Positions 1 to 9,296 of a stretch of DNA of 19,688 bases are shown one piece after another. The stretch covers positions 1 to 19,688 of the forward strand of contig CALBJG010000103.1 in the NCBI GenBank assembly GCA_937892865.1, written 5' to 3'. Position numbers and translations under genes: made by a program. The DNA is from an uncultured Clostridia bacterium. GTDB lineage: Bacteria > Bacillota > Clostridia > Oscillospirales > Oscillospiraceae. Numbering within the stretch: the first letter of the stretch is position 1; each line of letters starts with the position of its first letter. Below the pieces are notes generated by a model that searched no databases, was not told the DNA's origin, and saw only the letters and a program-made list of their open reading frames with translations.

Positions 1-1425
1 TCCGTTGAAAGTCGCAAGAAGACGAGTGTTCTCGTCGTAAGTGGGGCTATAAGTATAGTTGTCGAGGATTCCATCGGCTTGCTCTGTGGTGAATCCACCG
101 TTTCCCTCAACCCATAAATAATTGGTGATGGACGGGCCAAAGATGGATATGCTTGTTATATCCCCAAACGAGTACCCGGACTCGTTGTAAAACTCTTGGA
201 ATTGTTTATCGGAAATACCGGCAGACGGATACGTTGTTGCGCTGGGATAAAGCGTAGCGCTCGGAAACAGCGGGGGCGTTGTATAACTGCCGATATTAAT
301 GCTGAAATAATTCTGCTTCAATGGCTGAAGAATAAACGAATATTGCTGCCCACCATAGACGCTAATGTCCATAGAGGCAATTTGCTGATTGTTCTTATAA
401 AGTTTAAAGCCGGAACTGCTCACGGTGAGTCTGAACGTATCATTAGCGGATGTTCCAAACTGAAGAAGCGTATTCTCTCCGGCAATTGTAACGGGCATTT
501 GCCCGGACATGGCAATGGCGTAGGGCTGTTCGATAAGGAGTCTTGAACTGTTGGTTTTGCTCCACGTTACGCTGTCTGATGAAGTAGGCAGCGTAAGGAT
601 GCTTTCGCCGTAGATATCGGTAGACAGGGTGTAATCCCCGGTTGCTTCGCCCATAATGAAAACATCGTCGGGGAAGGTGATCTGAACAGCGTCCGTATAG
701 CACATAGCGGCAACAGAGGTTTCGCCGTCGAAAAGCGCCGTCTGATACTCGCATGAAAAAGTCTGCCACCCCGTGCTTACCTCGACACCGTTCACCGTTT
801 GAACTGTACACATGACTTGATAAGTATTGCCGGAGAAAAATCCGTCATAATCCGTCTTCAACTCTCCAGCACCGTAAATTTTTCCGCTGTCATACAAGTC
901 TGTGCTTTGGCCTTGCAAAGCAATCTCCCAGCGCTCCCATTCAATCGCATCCCCGTCTGCCTGAGAATAAGTAGCCGAAAAAGTATAAGCCTTTGTATTA
1001 AACGGATCTGGAAGCGCGTCAATTGTAATGGTGGGTGTCGCACGGGTAATAAAGAAACTGGCGCTTGTTTGTTCAATCGAGTCATCTGCGCTCCACCATT
1101 GCGTAATTTGCATTTTATAGCCGTCCGCGTACCCGTTCACCATTCCTGCACCCGTAAGCGTCGCAGACTCAATGGTGACAGAAAAATATTGCACGTTTCC
1201 GTTATAATCAACGCCGTAAAAAGGCTGGGAAAGATCCACCTTCCCCGTCGAATACAACTGCGTTGAATCAATGTCGTTCTGCATGAAAACAATTTGATAC
1301 GCCAACATGGGGCTGTTCCCGTTCACTTGCCAAGAAACAGTCAAATCATTATTTACATCAATCGTTCCTGCGCCTGGGCCGCTGAACGTTGAGGGAGTGA
1401 TATTTGTCGGTTGGAAAAGCGCCAT
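1..1425 (-). CDS. Distal tail / tail-tip structural protein, C-terminus beyond window
   Basis: An uninterrupted frame of 475 codons runs from an ATG at 1425 off the left edge, so the C-terminus is missing. AGAAAGGAGAC lies just upstream of the ATG, and no in-frame start lies between the ATG and an upstream TGA. The protein begins MALFQPTNITPSTF. It is rich in beta strands and aromatic residues. Residues ~5-225 look like two fibronectin-III/Ig-like modules, and ~310-385 resembles a concanavalin-like carbohydrate-binding sandwich. Residues ~385-402 contain a triple repeat, FPSA-TLYPSA-TTYPSAG, of a kind I recall from phage tail and fibre proteins. Its place directly after the tape measure gene is where distal tail, tail-associated lysin or baseplate proteins are encoded. 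I infer a tail-tip component that may contact the host surface. No enzymatic motif is visible in the portion present. Confidence 0.75.
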   Translation of the reverse strand, partial: MALFQPTNITPSTFSGPGAGTIDVNNDLTVSWQVNGNSPMLAYQIVFMQNDIDSTQLYSTGKVDLSQPFYGVDYNGNVQYFSVTIESATLTGAGMVNGYADGYKMQITQWWSADDSIEQTSASFFITRATPTITIDALPDPFNTKAYTFSATYSQADGDAIEWERWEIALQGQSTDLYDSGKIYGAGELKTDYDGFFSGNTYQVMCTVQTVNGVEVSTGWQTFSCEYQTALFDGETSVAAMCYTDAVQITFPDDVFIMGEATGDYTLSTDIYGESILTLPTSSDSVTWSKTNSSRLLIEQPYAIAMSGQMPVTIAGENTLLQFGTSANDTFRLTVSSSGFKLYKNNQQIASMDISVYGGQQYSFILQPLKQNYFSINIGSYTTPPLFPSATLYPSATTYPSAGISDKQFQEFYNESGYSFGDITSISIFGPSITNYLWVEGNGGFTTEQADGILDNYTYSPTYDENTRLLATFNG

Positions 1426-1511
1426 ATTTTCCTTGTCTCCTTTCTCCCGCTGCTTGCCCAATTGTATTGCTCGGCGGCAATCGAGCGAGGCGTTTGCTTC
1501 TCTGCGCAACC

Positions 1512-1541
1512 ATCATAATCCAGGGTGTTTTGAAAAGTAAA
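1512..1541 (-). promoter_or_regulatory. Possible weak promoter before tail-tip gene
   Basis: On the minus strand TTTACT (1541-1536) is followed after 18 bases by TATGAT (1517-1512). It lies in the 151-base gap between the tape measure stop and the tail-tip start. The -10 matches the sigma-A consensus at 5 of 6 positions and the -35 at 4 of 6. This could be chance in an AT-containing gap. Confidence 0.3.
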
Positions 1542-1576
1542 CGCTCTACGCTCGTTCGCCAATCCTCGCAATGTTT

Positions 1577-4500
1577 TTAAGTGTTCCCGTTTGAGTAAAC
1601 GGTGAGCGTCCGCATCACATCGGACAGGGAAGAGTTTTCAGCTTCGTTTTTTCCGATCTGCATACCATTCACGAAATAGTTATAACTGATCGTTGTTCCG
1701 CCTGTAGTAGACCCGCCGATAACAGAGGATGTTACGGGAGAAGCGGCAGCGGAAAGCGCCTCTGCAACAGTAGCACCAGAGCCAACGCCGCCCGTCTGAG
1801 CGATCAGGCTTGCCAATGTCGCGCTGGAATCCCCCGGCATAATCGGCTTGCCAGCCGTCGCTTTGGCGATAGAGTCAAGCGCCTCGTCATAGTTCGCTGC
1901 GTAAGAGCCTTTCGTTAATGTAGAATTGATCAAAAGGTTCTTTACTGCGTTCGCTCCAGTCTTTTGCTGCGCCGTGCCGCCAGACAACACATCCGCAATC
2001 AGTTGGTTCAGGGAACCAGTAGGCGTATTTACGCCGTCCTGGATATCCTGCCACATTTTTGTGATGTTGTCGTACTCGTCTTGCAACGCTTTCTTTTGAT
2101 CTTCGATGGCCTGGATCTGAGCATTAAAGGCAAGTTCATCTTGGTAATCCGTCAGTTCCTTTTGCGCATTGTCAAGCGCTTCCTGCGCCTGTTTCACATT
2201 GCGCTGGTCTGCCATCCAATGCCACTTGCCATCCTCGCCAAGATAGCGTACCGTTCGCTCGTTCAGGGCTTCGGCAAGATCGGCTTGCGCCTCTGTTACC
2301 TTTTTTTGCAGTTCTTCAAGCCTGTTCTGTTCTTCCGCTGCCTCTCGCGCCGCACGAAGTTCTTCAATCTGCTTGTCAAGGATTTCAAGTTGCTCGTTCA
2401 GCGCGTCCCCGATCCTGCCGATGATGTAGTCCATCATCTTTTGCAGTTCGGAGAATGCTTTCTCGTTTACTTTAGCAGCGGTTGACTTGGAGCCGCCTCC
2501 CCCTTTTCCTTTGGGCGGTTTTGTAGGCCCACTCCCAGCCCCGCTCGATAACGTAATGTCCGGTGTTATATTATGCGGGGTAAAATATGGCGTATCAACA
2601 AATCGTGTATCAGATCCAGCAGCATACGCAGGAACCCCGCTCCCGTTCATAATGCTTCTTGTTTCTGCGGCGGTAAATACCTTCGCACCCTTGGAAAGAT
2701 TGATAATGGACGGTCTGCCGTTCCCGGCGATAAACGCCCTGCCGTTTTCAAGGATCAGTTCTGGGCCAGTACCGTCGTTGACCATAGCCAAGCCGCCCTG
2801 GTGGTAACGAGTGCCGGTGGCGTGTTTTAAAACGCCCATCGGATCAATAAAATTTTGCGGAATACTAAACTGAACCGGAATCGTTACAGGAGAAGCAACT
2901 TCTGATTTAGCTTCCTCTACCGCTTCTTCACCTGTTGGTTCACTAAGTTCAGTATCAATCTGTATGGGTTCTATTTCTTCGCTGGCTGCTTCTGCGGCGC
3001 TTGCAACGCCATCGCCAATACTCTCATATGCCTCGGACAGATCTTCTCCACTTGAAGCGGCCTGTTCCTGGGCAATCGCCATTTTTGCCAAAGCGAGTTC
3101 AGCATCTTGCCCAGCTTTTGCCATTCCATCCAGCGCAGCGGTTATTTCTTCGTCAGTTTTCGCGTTCTGTAACGCTTCCCCGGCCCTTTTGTATTCGGCG
3201 ATTGCCTTCTGTGCCTCACCGGAAAATTCGACTACCTTTTTCAGCGCTTCTGCCGCATAACTGGTCAGGGATTCTCCGCCCTCGCCCGTCAAGGAAACTT
3301 TAACGTTTGCATTATAGTCGCCGCCTTCAACTTCGGCGATTTCCCCTTTTGCTTCATCTGCATTTGCGCCAACGCCAACAGTAGTGTTATATCCGTTAGT
3401 CGGGTTTTGCAATCCGGTCATAGCGCCGACAAACGGCTGCGGATCGGCCTCAACATCAACAGTTGTTGACGTTTCTTTTTCCTCTACCTGTTTAAGGCCC
3501 TGATCAACGCCTTCCGGGTTAAGTTCAGATCCAACGGTAACAGTTGCCGGGTTTCTATTAAAGTCTTCTACCTTCTGCTGGATTTGATCAATCTGACTTT
3601 GAAACGTTTTTGACAAAGCATCAGCATCTTCAGGCGAAATCAGCCCTACGTTTTGCATGGCTTTAATGGCTTCAAGGCCAGCTTGCAGTTTTGCGATTTC
3701 TTCATCCGCTTGCGCAAGACCAGTCCCGGCATCAACTCGGATTGTAAGCGGCTGGCTTGCAAGGCTATAAGCGTCTTGAATAGATTTAAGCGCTTCGCTT
3801 ACTGTTGGCCCTTCCTTAATATTCACTTCTGGGTTAGCCATCGTAAACGAACTTAAAAGTTCAGATGTAGTGTTAAAGGCTTGCTTCGCATCGTCAGAAA
3901 GATTGCCGTCAATTGTGATTTCCGGCTTTCTTTCTTCCAACTCGTCAATTTTCTTTTCGGCTTCTTTTGTATTTGCGTCTACGCCGATTTCAATTGCTTC
4001 TCGCCTTTCGTTAAGAAGCGCATCAATTTCGTCTGTCACTTGATTGTTCGCTTCTAACGTAAGCCGAATTGCATCAATTTCTTCTACGGTTTTTACGTTA
4101 TCGATTATTTCTGCAAGTTTTCCGTGCAAATCGCCTTGCAAGTTGGCAGAAATATCCATAGGAATATCGCCGTTGTTTGTCGCGGTTTTTAAATTTTCAA
4201 TTGTTGTAAGAATATCTGAAACAATCTGCGAAGTCCTATCTACAGAACCGCCTTCTTTTACGTCAACGGTTGTATCTGGATTATTTAAGAAGTATTCAAT
4301 GTCTTCTTTTAAACCGCTAATCGCTTGCTGGAAGTCGGGATTTACGGAACCATCTACTTGCATTCCGTCTAACTGCTCATAGGACTCCAAGCAAGACTTT
4401 AATGAATTGTAAAGGGCCTCCGCCTGAGATTGCGCCCCTGAAATGTCCGGTGTTACACTCTCGCTGCCAGACGGAATTTCGGGGGTTTCTTGGGCTGGAG

Positions 4501-7500
4501 TACCCTCTTCTTTCCCCTTCTCCTCGTCCCTCTTCTCTTCGTCAAGTTTTTCAGAAACAGCGTTCAGAGCATCGGTATTAGCTTCTGTAGCAGTAGTATT
4601 CGCTTCCTGTGCCTGAATAGCAGGGTCAGCCGCATCATCTTCCAGGTTCGTAGAACCAAGAATGTTATACTGATCCAGCGCCCGAATCGCGTTTACGATA
4701 AAGTCTTTGCTGAGTCCGCCCCAGGCTTGGCTTACTTGCGTGAGTTCCGCGTCAGTAAGGGCAGGAATTTTGAGCGAACCATCCGACTGCGTAAACGTTG
4801 TTTTCAGGGCGCGTTCAAGGACGGGAACGATCCCGTAACCCTCGATAACGTTCCCGCTCTTGTCCTTATACTCCTTATTCAGATAACCATACGCGTCTGA
4901 AAGTGTCCCGCTTGCCCCCCGCCGATTCATGGCGGCTTGAACGGCTTTTGCGCTCCCGCCTGTGGCTGCATAGGCTTCGTCACCAAGAAGCATTCTTGCC
5001 GCAGCGTGCAAAGCAATGCTGTTTACCTTGCCGGATTTTAATTCGTCTTGCCACGTTTTGAAAGCGGTCATGTAGTCTTTCAACCCATCCGCCTTCGATG
5101 TCTTCATGGCATTATCGAATTTTTCTTTCGCCGTTGTGGCGGCTTTAATAGCATCCGCAAGAGAGTAGGCAGACTTTGCTGCCTCTTCCATACCAGAAGA
5201 TGTTTTTCCACCGGCTTCTTGCCCAGAATCTGCAATACTATCAAGGTGTTCTCCAAGTGCCTCTACAGGTTGAATTGTTGACTCGGAAGCGGTGTAGATT
5301 TTATCTACCCAGTCGCCAAACTCAGTAAAGAAATCAGAGTATTCTTCACCCCACGTTTTCCCGTTGGCAAGTTTTGTTGATCCAAGAATTTCATACAGGT
5401 TCTTGGCCTCTTTTGCCGCCTTGGCAATTTCCGTGGCTTCCGTGGGCTTATTGAAAGTAATGAACTTTTCAAATTCGCTTGTGGCTGTTGAATTCACAGA
5501 AAAATACTGCGACCCAGCCAAAGCGTTCTGCAAAATCCCACCGTCTTCAATCAGGTAAGGATAGTAAGACATGCCAGCGCCAAGCGGGGTTGACTTATAC
5601 GCATTAACAGCCTTTGTTTGTGCGGCCTTTAATTCTCTTTCGTATTGTTCCCTTTGCTCTTTGGACAGTTCCGCCAATTTTGCCTTCGTTTCATCATACT
5701 TCCCGTTTACGATGTCAATCGCGGAAGCTTGATCTCCAACGAGGCCGTTTAATTCGGACTGCAAAGTTTTTAGTTCTTCAAGTTCTCCCTGCTCTTCCTG
5801 GATGCCGTCAGAAGTAATCTCGTTATACCGCTTCCTGATGGACTCGATGGATTTAACATTGTCCTTATTGGAAATAGCCTCAGAAACGCTCTTGGCAGCG
5901 GATTCCTGCATGTCTTTGATGCTTTTATCAATTGCAGACTTAATAACCCCAACCGCAGTAACGGCGAGGCCAATACCAATAGATGCAGCGTTAAATCCTT
6001 TGAAGGCCGTGGCAAACTTCATGCCTTTTTGCATGTTTTGAATGCCAGCAGAAAGCCCTTGGATTGCCACATAAGCTCCGCTTGCCATCGCCGCCAGGTT
6101 TTCCAGATTCCCAGCAAACTCCAGCGCACCCTTACCAGCGTCAAGCAGACCTTTAATAAAGTTTTCGCTGATGGAATCGCTTACAATTTCCGTCCATGTG
6201 GCTTTTACCTGTTCCAGTTTAACAGACCAACTGTCGAGCATGTTGCCGACTTCTTTGTCCGCGCTGCCCGTGGACTTCGCAACGGATTGCAACATGCTTT
6301 CATACATGTCGAAGTTCTGGATCAGGGCGGCAAACGCATTGTAATAGCGCTTACCAGCCAACTGTTCGGAAATGGCTGCAAGCCCCTGTTCGCTGAGTTT
6401 TCCGCTTTTCCAAGCCTTTGCGATTGCTGTTAATTTCTCCATCGGGTTCAGGATCTTCCCTGAATCCTTGGCGGCTTTAACAGCGTCTTTCGCGTACAGA
6501 TTCAGCGCGTCATCCAGCGTTTTTACGCTGTCCTCGGTTACGGTTACGCCTTCTTCGATCTCGGTCGAAGTGTCCTTCATGGCGGTCAGCAGGATATACC
6601 GCAAACCGCGTGCCATTTCAGAACCGGATCTCTGTGTGGTAGCCGTCATTGTACCCAAAGCAGCCATCAGTTGGTCGATGGGTACGTTTGCAGAACCGGC
6701 AAGAGACGCAACAAGCGTCATGCCTTCGCTGATCTTGGAAATACTCGTTGCGTAATTATTGTCGATCTCGTTAGCCGCGTCTAACACGGCAGAGAGTTGT
6801 TCAATATTCCCCTTGTATTTATAACCGGCATCCACGGCAAGCAAGAATTTGCTGGCAGCATCGGCAGTAATATCGCCAACCAATTTCGTCTTGATCGCCA
6901 GGTCAGCCATTGCCGCGCTGTTTTCTCCATAGCCAGCCCTCGCCATATCGGCTGCGGCGGCAAGGAAATCAGACGGAGATTGACCGTATTTTTTGGAAGA
7001 TTCAAATGCTTGCGCACGAATCTTTTCCATGTCTGCGGCGGTGGCGTTCGTGACCTTACGGTACGTCACCATCTCGTCGCTCATGCTCTTCATTTCCTTA
7101 AAGGCTGAACGGAAAGTCTGAGCAATGCCAGTAAAACCAACGATCTGCTTAACGGTTGAGGCTATCGCGGTGCCGTAGTTAGTAAACCCTGACGCAAGTT
7201 GATTTGTAAGCTTTAGTTGCTCACGTTGCGTGGAAATTCCTGCCTTCTCAGCACGCGCATGTGCAGCAGCGGCGTTCTCCGCCTCTTTATATGAACGGAT
7301 CTGAGCCGTTACTTGATTCTGAGCCGCCGTTTGCGCCCTAATCTTGGCGTTTGTCGCGTTTTCAATTGCTTGTTCAGCCCTTGCCCTCGCAGTAATCGCA
7401 TTTGCGGCCTCTTTTTCCGCCTTTGCCATTGCTAAAGCAGCAGCAGCGTTATCTTTTGCGGCTGCTGCCTGGGCCTTTAATGACGAAGAAGTATCCGCAA

Positions 7501-7621
7501 CCTTGATAGAAGCAAACGCTTTTTTTAGGTTTTCTGCTTCCGCTTTCAAAGCAGAAAGAGGCGCTTTTGTCGCGCTTATATCAACTTTTACTTGAATCGT
7601 TTCTTCGCGGGCCACAAGCAT
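1577..7621 (-). CDS. Tail tape measure protein (TP901-type core)
   Basis: At 2014 aa this is by far the largest gene. Tape measure proteins span the tail lumen, fix tail length and are thought to be ejected with the DNA. At the usual ~1.5 angstrom per residue this predicts a tail of about 300 nm. Residues ~44-130 form an Ala-rich coiled coil. Residues ~180-500 match the TP901-type core by eye, with YGQSPSDFLAAAADMARAGY, then NVPIDQLMAALGTMTATTQR and MARGLRYILLTAM. The middle (~1040-1580) has degenerate strand-helix modules. Residues ~1604-1655 carry the GGLAMVNDGTGPEL...KGAKVFTAAET segment typical of these proteins, and ~1717-1860 is a long heptad-rich coiled coil. The ATG at 7621 has AAGG seven bases upstream and lies 9 bases after the previous gene. 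Identification is firm. Confidence 0.95.
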   Translation of the reverse strand: MLVAREETIQVKVDISATKAPLSALKAEAENLKKAFASIKVADTSSSLKAQAAAAKDNAAAALAMAKAEKEAANAITARARAEQAIENATNAKIRAQTAAQNQVTAQIRSYKEAENAAAAHARAEKAGISTQREQLKLTNQLASGFTNYGTAIASTVKQIVGFTGIAQTFRSAFKEMKSMSDEMVTYRKVTNATAADMEKIRAQAFESSKKYGQSPSDFLAAAADMARAGYGENSAAMADLAIKTKLVGDITADAASKFLLAVDAGYKYKGNIEQLSAVLDAANEIDNNYATSISKISEGMTLVASLAGSANVPIDQLMAALGTMTATTQRSGSEMARGLRYILLTAMKDTSTEIEEGVTVTEDSVKTLDDALNLYAKDAVKAAKDSGKILNPMEKLTAIAKAWKSGKLSEQGLAAISEQLAGKRYYNAFAALIQNFDMYESMLQSVAKSTGSADKEVGNMLDSWSVKLEQVKATWTEIVSDSISENFIKGLLDAGKGALEFAGNLENLAAMASGAYVAIQGLSAGIQNMQKGMKFATAFKGFNAASIGIGLAVTAVGVIKSAIDKSIKDMQESAAKSVSEAISNKDNVKSIESIRKRYNEITSDGIQEEQGELEELKTLQSELNGLVGDQASAIDIVNGKYDETKAKLAELSKEQREQYERELKAAQTKAVNAYKSTPLGAGMSYYPYLIEDGGILQNALAGSQYFSVNSTATSEFEKFITFNKPTEATEIAKAAKEAKNLYEILGSTKLANGKTWGEEYSDFFTEFGDWVDKIYTASESTIQPVEALGEHLDSIADSGQEAGGKTSSGMEEAAKSAYSLADAIKAATTAKEKFDNAMKTSKADGLKDYMTAFKTWQDELKSGKVNSIALHAAARMLLGDEAYAATGGSAKAVQAAMNRRGASGTLSDAYGYLNKEYKDKSGNVIEGYGIVPVLERALKTTFTQSDGSLKIPALTDAELTQVSQAWGGLSKDFIVNAIRALDQYNILGSTNLEDDAADPAIQAQEANTTATEANTDALNAVSEKLDEEKRDEEKGKEEGTPAQETPEIPSGSESVTPDISGAQSQAEALYNSLKSCLESYEQLDGMQVDGSVNPDFQQAISGLKEDIEYFLNNPDTTVDVKEGGSVDRTSQIVSDILTTIENLKTATNNGDIPMDISANLQGDLHGKLAEIIDNVKTVEEIDAIRLTLEANNQVTDEIDALLNERREAIEIGVDANTKEAEKKIDELEERKPEITIDGNLSDDAKQAFNTTSELLSSFTMANPEVNIKEGPTVSEALKSIQDAYSLASQPLTIRVDAGTGLAQADEEIAKLQAGLEAIKAMQNVGLISPEDADALSKTFQSQIDQIQQKVEDFNRNPATVTVGSELNPEGVDQGLKQVEEKETSTTVDVEADPQPFVGAMTGLQNPTNGYNTTVGVGANADEAKGEIAEVEGGDYNANVKVSLTGEGGESLTSYAAEALKKVVEFSGEAQKAIAEYKRAGEALQNAKTDEEITAALDGMAKAGQDAELALAKMAIAQEQAASSGEDLSEAYESIGDGVASAAEAASEEIEPIQIDTELSEPTGEEAVEEAKSEVASPVTIPVQFSIPQNFIDPMGVLKHATGTRYHQGGLAMVNDGTGPELILENGRAFIAGNGRPSIINLSKGAKVFTAAETRSIMNGSGVPAYAAGSDTRFVDTPYFTPHNITPDITLSSGAGSGPTKPPKGKGGGGSKSTAAKVNEKAFSELQKMMDYIIGRIGDALNEQLEILDKQIEELRAAREAAEEQNRLEELQKKVTEAQADLAEALNERTVRYLGEDGKWHWMADQRNVKQAQEALDNAQKELTDYQDELAFNAQIQAIEDQKKALQDEYDNITKMWQDIQDGVNTPTGSLNQLIADVLSGGTAQQKTGANAVKNLLINSTLTKGSYAANYDEALDSIAKATAGKPIMPGDSSATLASLIAQTGGVGSGATVAEALSAAASPVTSSVIGGSTTGGTTISYNYFVNGMQIGKNEAENSSLSDVMRTLTVYSNGNT

Positions 7622-7630
7622 CCACCTACC

Positions 7631-8056
7631 TTAATCGTTGAAAATCAATTCGTGAATTGTCGGCATCAAATAATCATCCACAAACCTGTTTACGCCTTTT
7701 TCCATAAACGGGCGTGCGATAGGATGCCTGAACATATAAGAGTTTTCCCATGTGTACCCATAGCCGCCCTCGATCATATCATTCAATTCCCCTCCATCAA
7801 TTCCGACAGCCGTATTGATCGCAGTAAGAGAAAGCCTTCCCTCTTGGATTTCATAATTTCCCGGCTGCGTCATTGTGTAACGGCGCACATATGGGGTTGC
7901 GGCAGGAGAGTCATACTTGGCATAAACATTCTCGTCCGCACTTTCAGAAAGCATACCTTGCAAAACTTGCTTCGTAGAGCCGTCATGCATGAAACTGTCG
8001 ATTCTATTCTCTATGTCCATAAAGACATCGGAAAAATCAAAAGCGTCTCCAGCCAT
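7631..8056 (-). CDS. Conserved-type phage structural protein of unknown role (141 aa)
   Basis: A 141-aa acidic, probably mixed alpha/beta protein with no signal peptide, membrane segment or known catalytic motif. The ATG at 8056 has AAAGGGG about ten bases upstream. It sits between the tail-tube-like gene and the tape measure gene, where siphophages usually encode tail assembly chaperones. The C-terminal stretch FRHPIARPFMEKGVNRFVDDY reads like small neck or tail proteins I recall from gut phages. I did not see a slippery heptamer near its end that would give the classic chaperone frameshift. A tail assembly or minor virion role is inferred from position only. It is preceded by a 113-base structured gap that may separate its expression from that of the tube gene. 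Confidence 0.7.
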   Translation of the reverse strand: MAGDAFDFSDVFMDIENRIDSFMHDGSTKQVLQGMLSESADENVYAKYDSPAATPYVRRYTMTQPGNYEIQEGRLSLTAINTAVGIDGGELNDMIEGGYGYTWENSYMFRHPIARPFMEKGVNRFVDDYLMPTIHELIFND

Positions 8057-8085
8057 GCTTTACATTCCCCTTTCTCACCCGTTAT

Positions 8086-8129
8086 GGTGCATTCTGCGAG
8101 GCTGGTTTCCCAGCCCCATAGAATGCACC
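8086..8129 (-). promoter_or_regulatory. Large intercistronic stem-loop after tail-tube gene
   Basis: The 10-base arm at 8086-8095 pairs perfectly with 8120-8129. Inside it, 8100-8105 pairs with 8110-8115 around a TTTC loop (plus-strand sequence), leaving a 4x4 internal loop. No T-run follows on the minus strand, so it is not a standard terminator. A role in mRNA stability, processing or translational insulation is inferred. Confidence 0.6.
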
Positions 8130-8146
8130 CCGCCGAAGCAGGGCGC
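8125..8146 (-). promoter_or_regulatory. UUCG-tetraloop hairpin overlapping the larger stem
   Basis: In the minus-strand transcript a 9-base arm (8146-8138) pairs with 8133-8125 around a UUCG tetraloop closed by C-G, with two G-U pairs. C(UUCG)G loops are exceptionally stable. The 3' arm reuses bases 8125-8129 of the neighbouring 10-bp stem, so the two structures cannot both form completely. Confidence 0.55.
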
Positions 8147-8156
8147 ATAAGAGCCA

Positions 8157-8174
8157 CTTAAAATTTCTTTTAAG
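8157..8174. repeat. Perfect 7-bp inverted repeat over the tail-tube stop codon
   Basis: CTTAAAA at 8157-8163 and TTTTAAG at 8168-8174 are perfect complements around a 4-base loop. They overlap the TAA stop (8172-8170) of the tail-tube-like gene. The stem is A/T-rich and weak. It could help define the 3' end of that message or be incidental. Confidence 0.4.
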
Positions 8175-9282
8175 CGGTAACAGTAACACCAACAGTAATA
8201 GGGTCAACATTAGCGGCGACCGCAGAACTGACACCAATCGTCAGCGTAGTAGAACCAGCAGCCACGCCGGTGATCGCGCCGCCAGCAACGGTAGCGGTAG
8301 CGGTAGCGCCCACGTTGAAGGTCAGGTCGCTATACTTGGGCTGCACCAGGGTGTTATCAGCCATCACAAACTTGACGGGGATAACTTCGGTTTCGCCAGC
8401 GCCGACTTCGATGTTGCCACCAATGACAGCCAGACCAGCAATGGAATTGTTGCCGTTGAAGGTCAGAGGCACATAGGTCATATAGGCCAGCATGGGGAAG
8501 TTGCAATCCACGCACTCGCCAGCTTCCGCCGCTTGCTGGAAAGACAGAGCAGTACCAGACAGAGAAGAAGTGGCAGGATCGGTCTGGTTGCCGCTGGTTT
8601 CAGCATTGCCGCCAAACTGCATACGGGGAATGTAGTAGTAGGCCCAGCCAACCTGAGAACCACGGTTTCCAGCGTTGGTGCCATCGGCAGAATACACAGC
8701 CATCTGAGCGCTCACGGTGTAAACACCGGGGCTGATCAGGCCGGAGATCGCCAACTCCTGGGCATCGGCGCGGCGCTCATAGTAAATCACGTTGTAGGTG
8801 GTGCCGGGAACAGGGACAAAGCCTTCAATGATGTTACCGCCGTCAACATCAACGGTATAAGCCTTGCCGGGGTCTGGAGCGCCAGCATAGTTCACATACG
8901 CATACACGCCATTGTCGCCGTAGCAAGCAACGGGTTCAGCGCCTTCGGGCAGGGACAAACTGTTCACGTCCAGTTCAGCCGTCACAGTAGTGCATACTTC
9001 CGCGATAGCGTTATAGGTGGTGGTAGTACCGACTTGCAGCGCACGCGCATCCAGAGAGAAGTCAGCGGTGGTCAGATCCAGGTTCACAGCGGAATCGCTG
9101 GGGATCTGAATGGCAATGGGATTGCCAAGACCCGCACGGATGGGGGACATATCAACTTCCGTGGTGAAAGAGTTGGTAGCTACCACGTTAGACTGATACA
9201 CAACCTGACCATCAGAGGGACGCTTCACGTTTACGTTACAAGTACCCTTCAAAAACAGTTTGGGGTTATTGAGATTGATCAT
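8170..9282 (-). CDS. Major tail-tube-like protein with C-terminal Ig-like domain
   Basis: A 370-aa protein, almost entirely beta-rich and low in Cys, starting MINLNNPKLFLKGTCNVNV. AAAGGAG lies nine bases before the ATG. Conserved-looking patches are VATNSFTTEVDMSPIRAGLG near the N-terminus and YYYIPRMQFGG near residue 220, which I recall from tail/structural proteins of uncultured gut phages. Residues ~315-370 (SDLTFNVGATATATV...GAITGVAAGSTTLTIGV) are a short Big_2-type bacterial Ig-like module, a common decoration of tail-tube and capsid proteins that may bind surface glycans. The protein is encoded upstream of the tape measure, as expected for a tube subunit. The strong hairpins just after the gene would suit a highly expressed product. 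A capsid protein is an alternative, but the fold pattern and position fit a tube better. Confidence 0.75.
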   Translation of the reverse strand: MINLNNPKLFLKGTCNVNVKRPSDGQVVYQSNVVATNSFTTEVDMSPIRAGLGNPIAIQIPSDSAVNLDLTTADFSLDARALQVGTTTTYNAIAEVCTTVTAELDVNSLSLPEGAEPVACYGDNGVYAYVNYAGAPDPGKAYTVDVDGGNIIEGFVPVPGTTYNVIYYERRADAQELAISGLISPGVYTVSAQMAVYSADGTNAGNRGSQVGWAYYYIPRMQFGGNAETSGNQTDPATSSLSGTALSFQQAAEAGECVDCNFPMLAYMTYVPLTFNGNNSIAGLAVIGGNIEVGAGETEVIPVKFVMADNTLVQPKYSDLTFNVGATATATVAGGAITGVAAGSTTLTIGVSSAVAANVDPITVGVTVTA

Positions 9283-9296
9283 GAGTGTTCACTCCT

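Noticed and set aside
1353..1571. 72-codon minus-strand frame between tape measure and tail-tip genes
   Set aside because: TTG start without a ribosome binding site, overlaps the tail-tip gene in another frame, and the protein has no recognisable composition.
8275..8310. GTAGCG tandem repeat in the tube-like gene
   Set aside because: It simply encodes an alternating Ala-Thr/Val strand and needs no further explanation.
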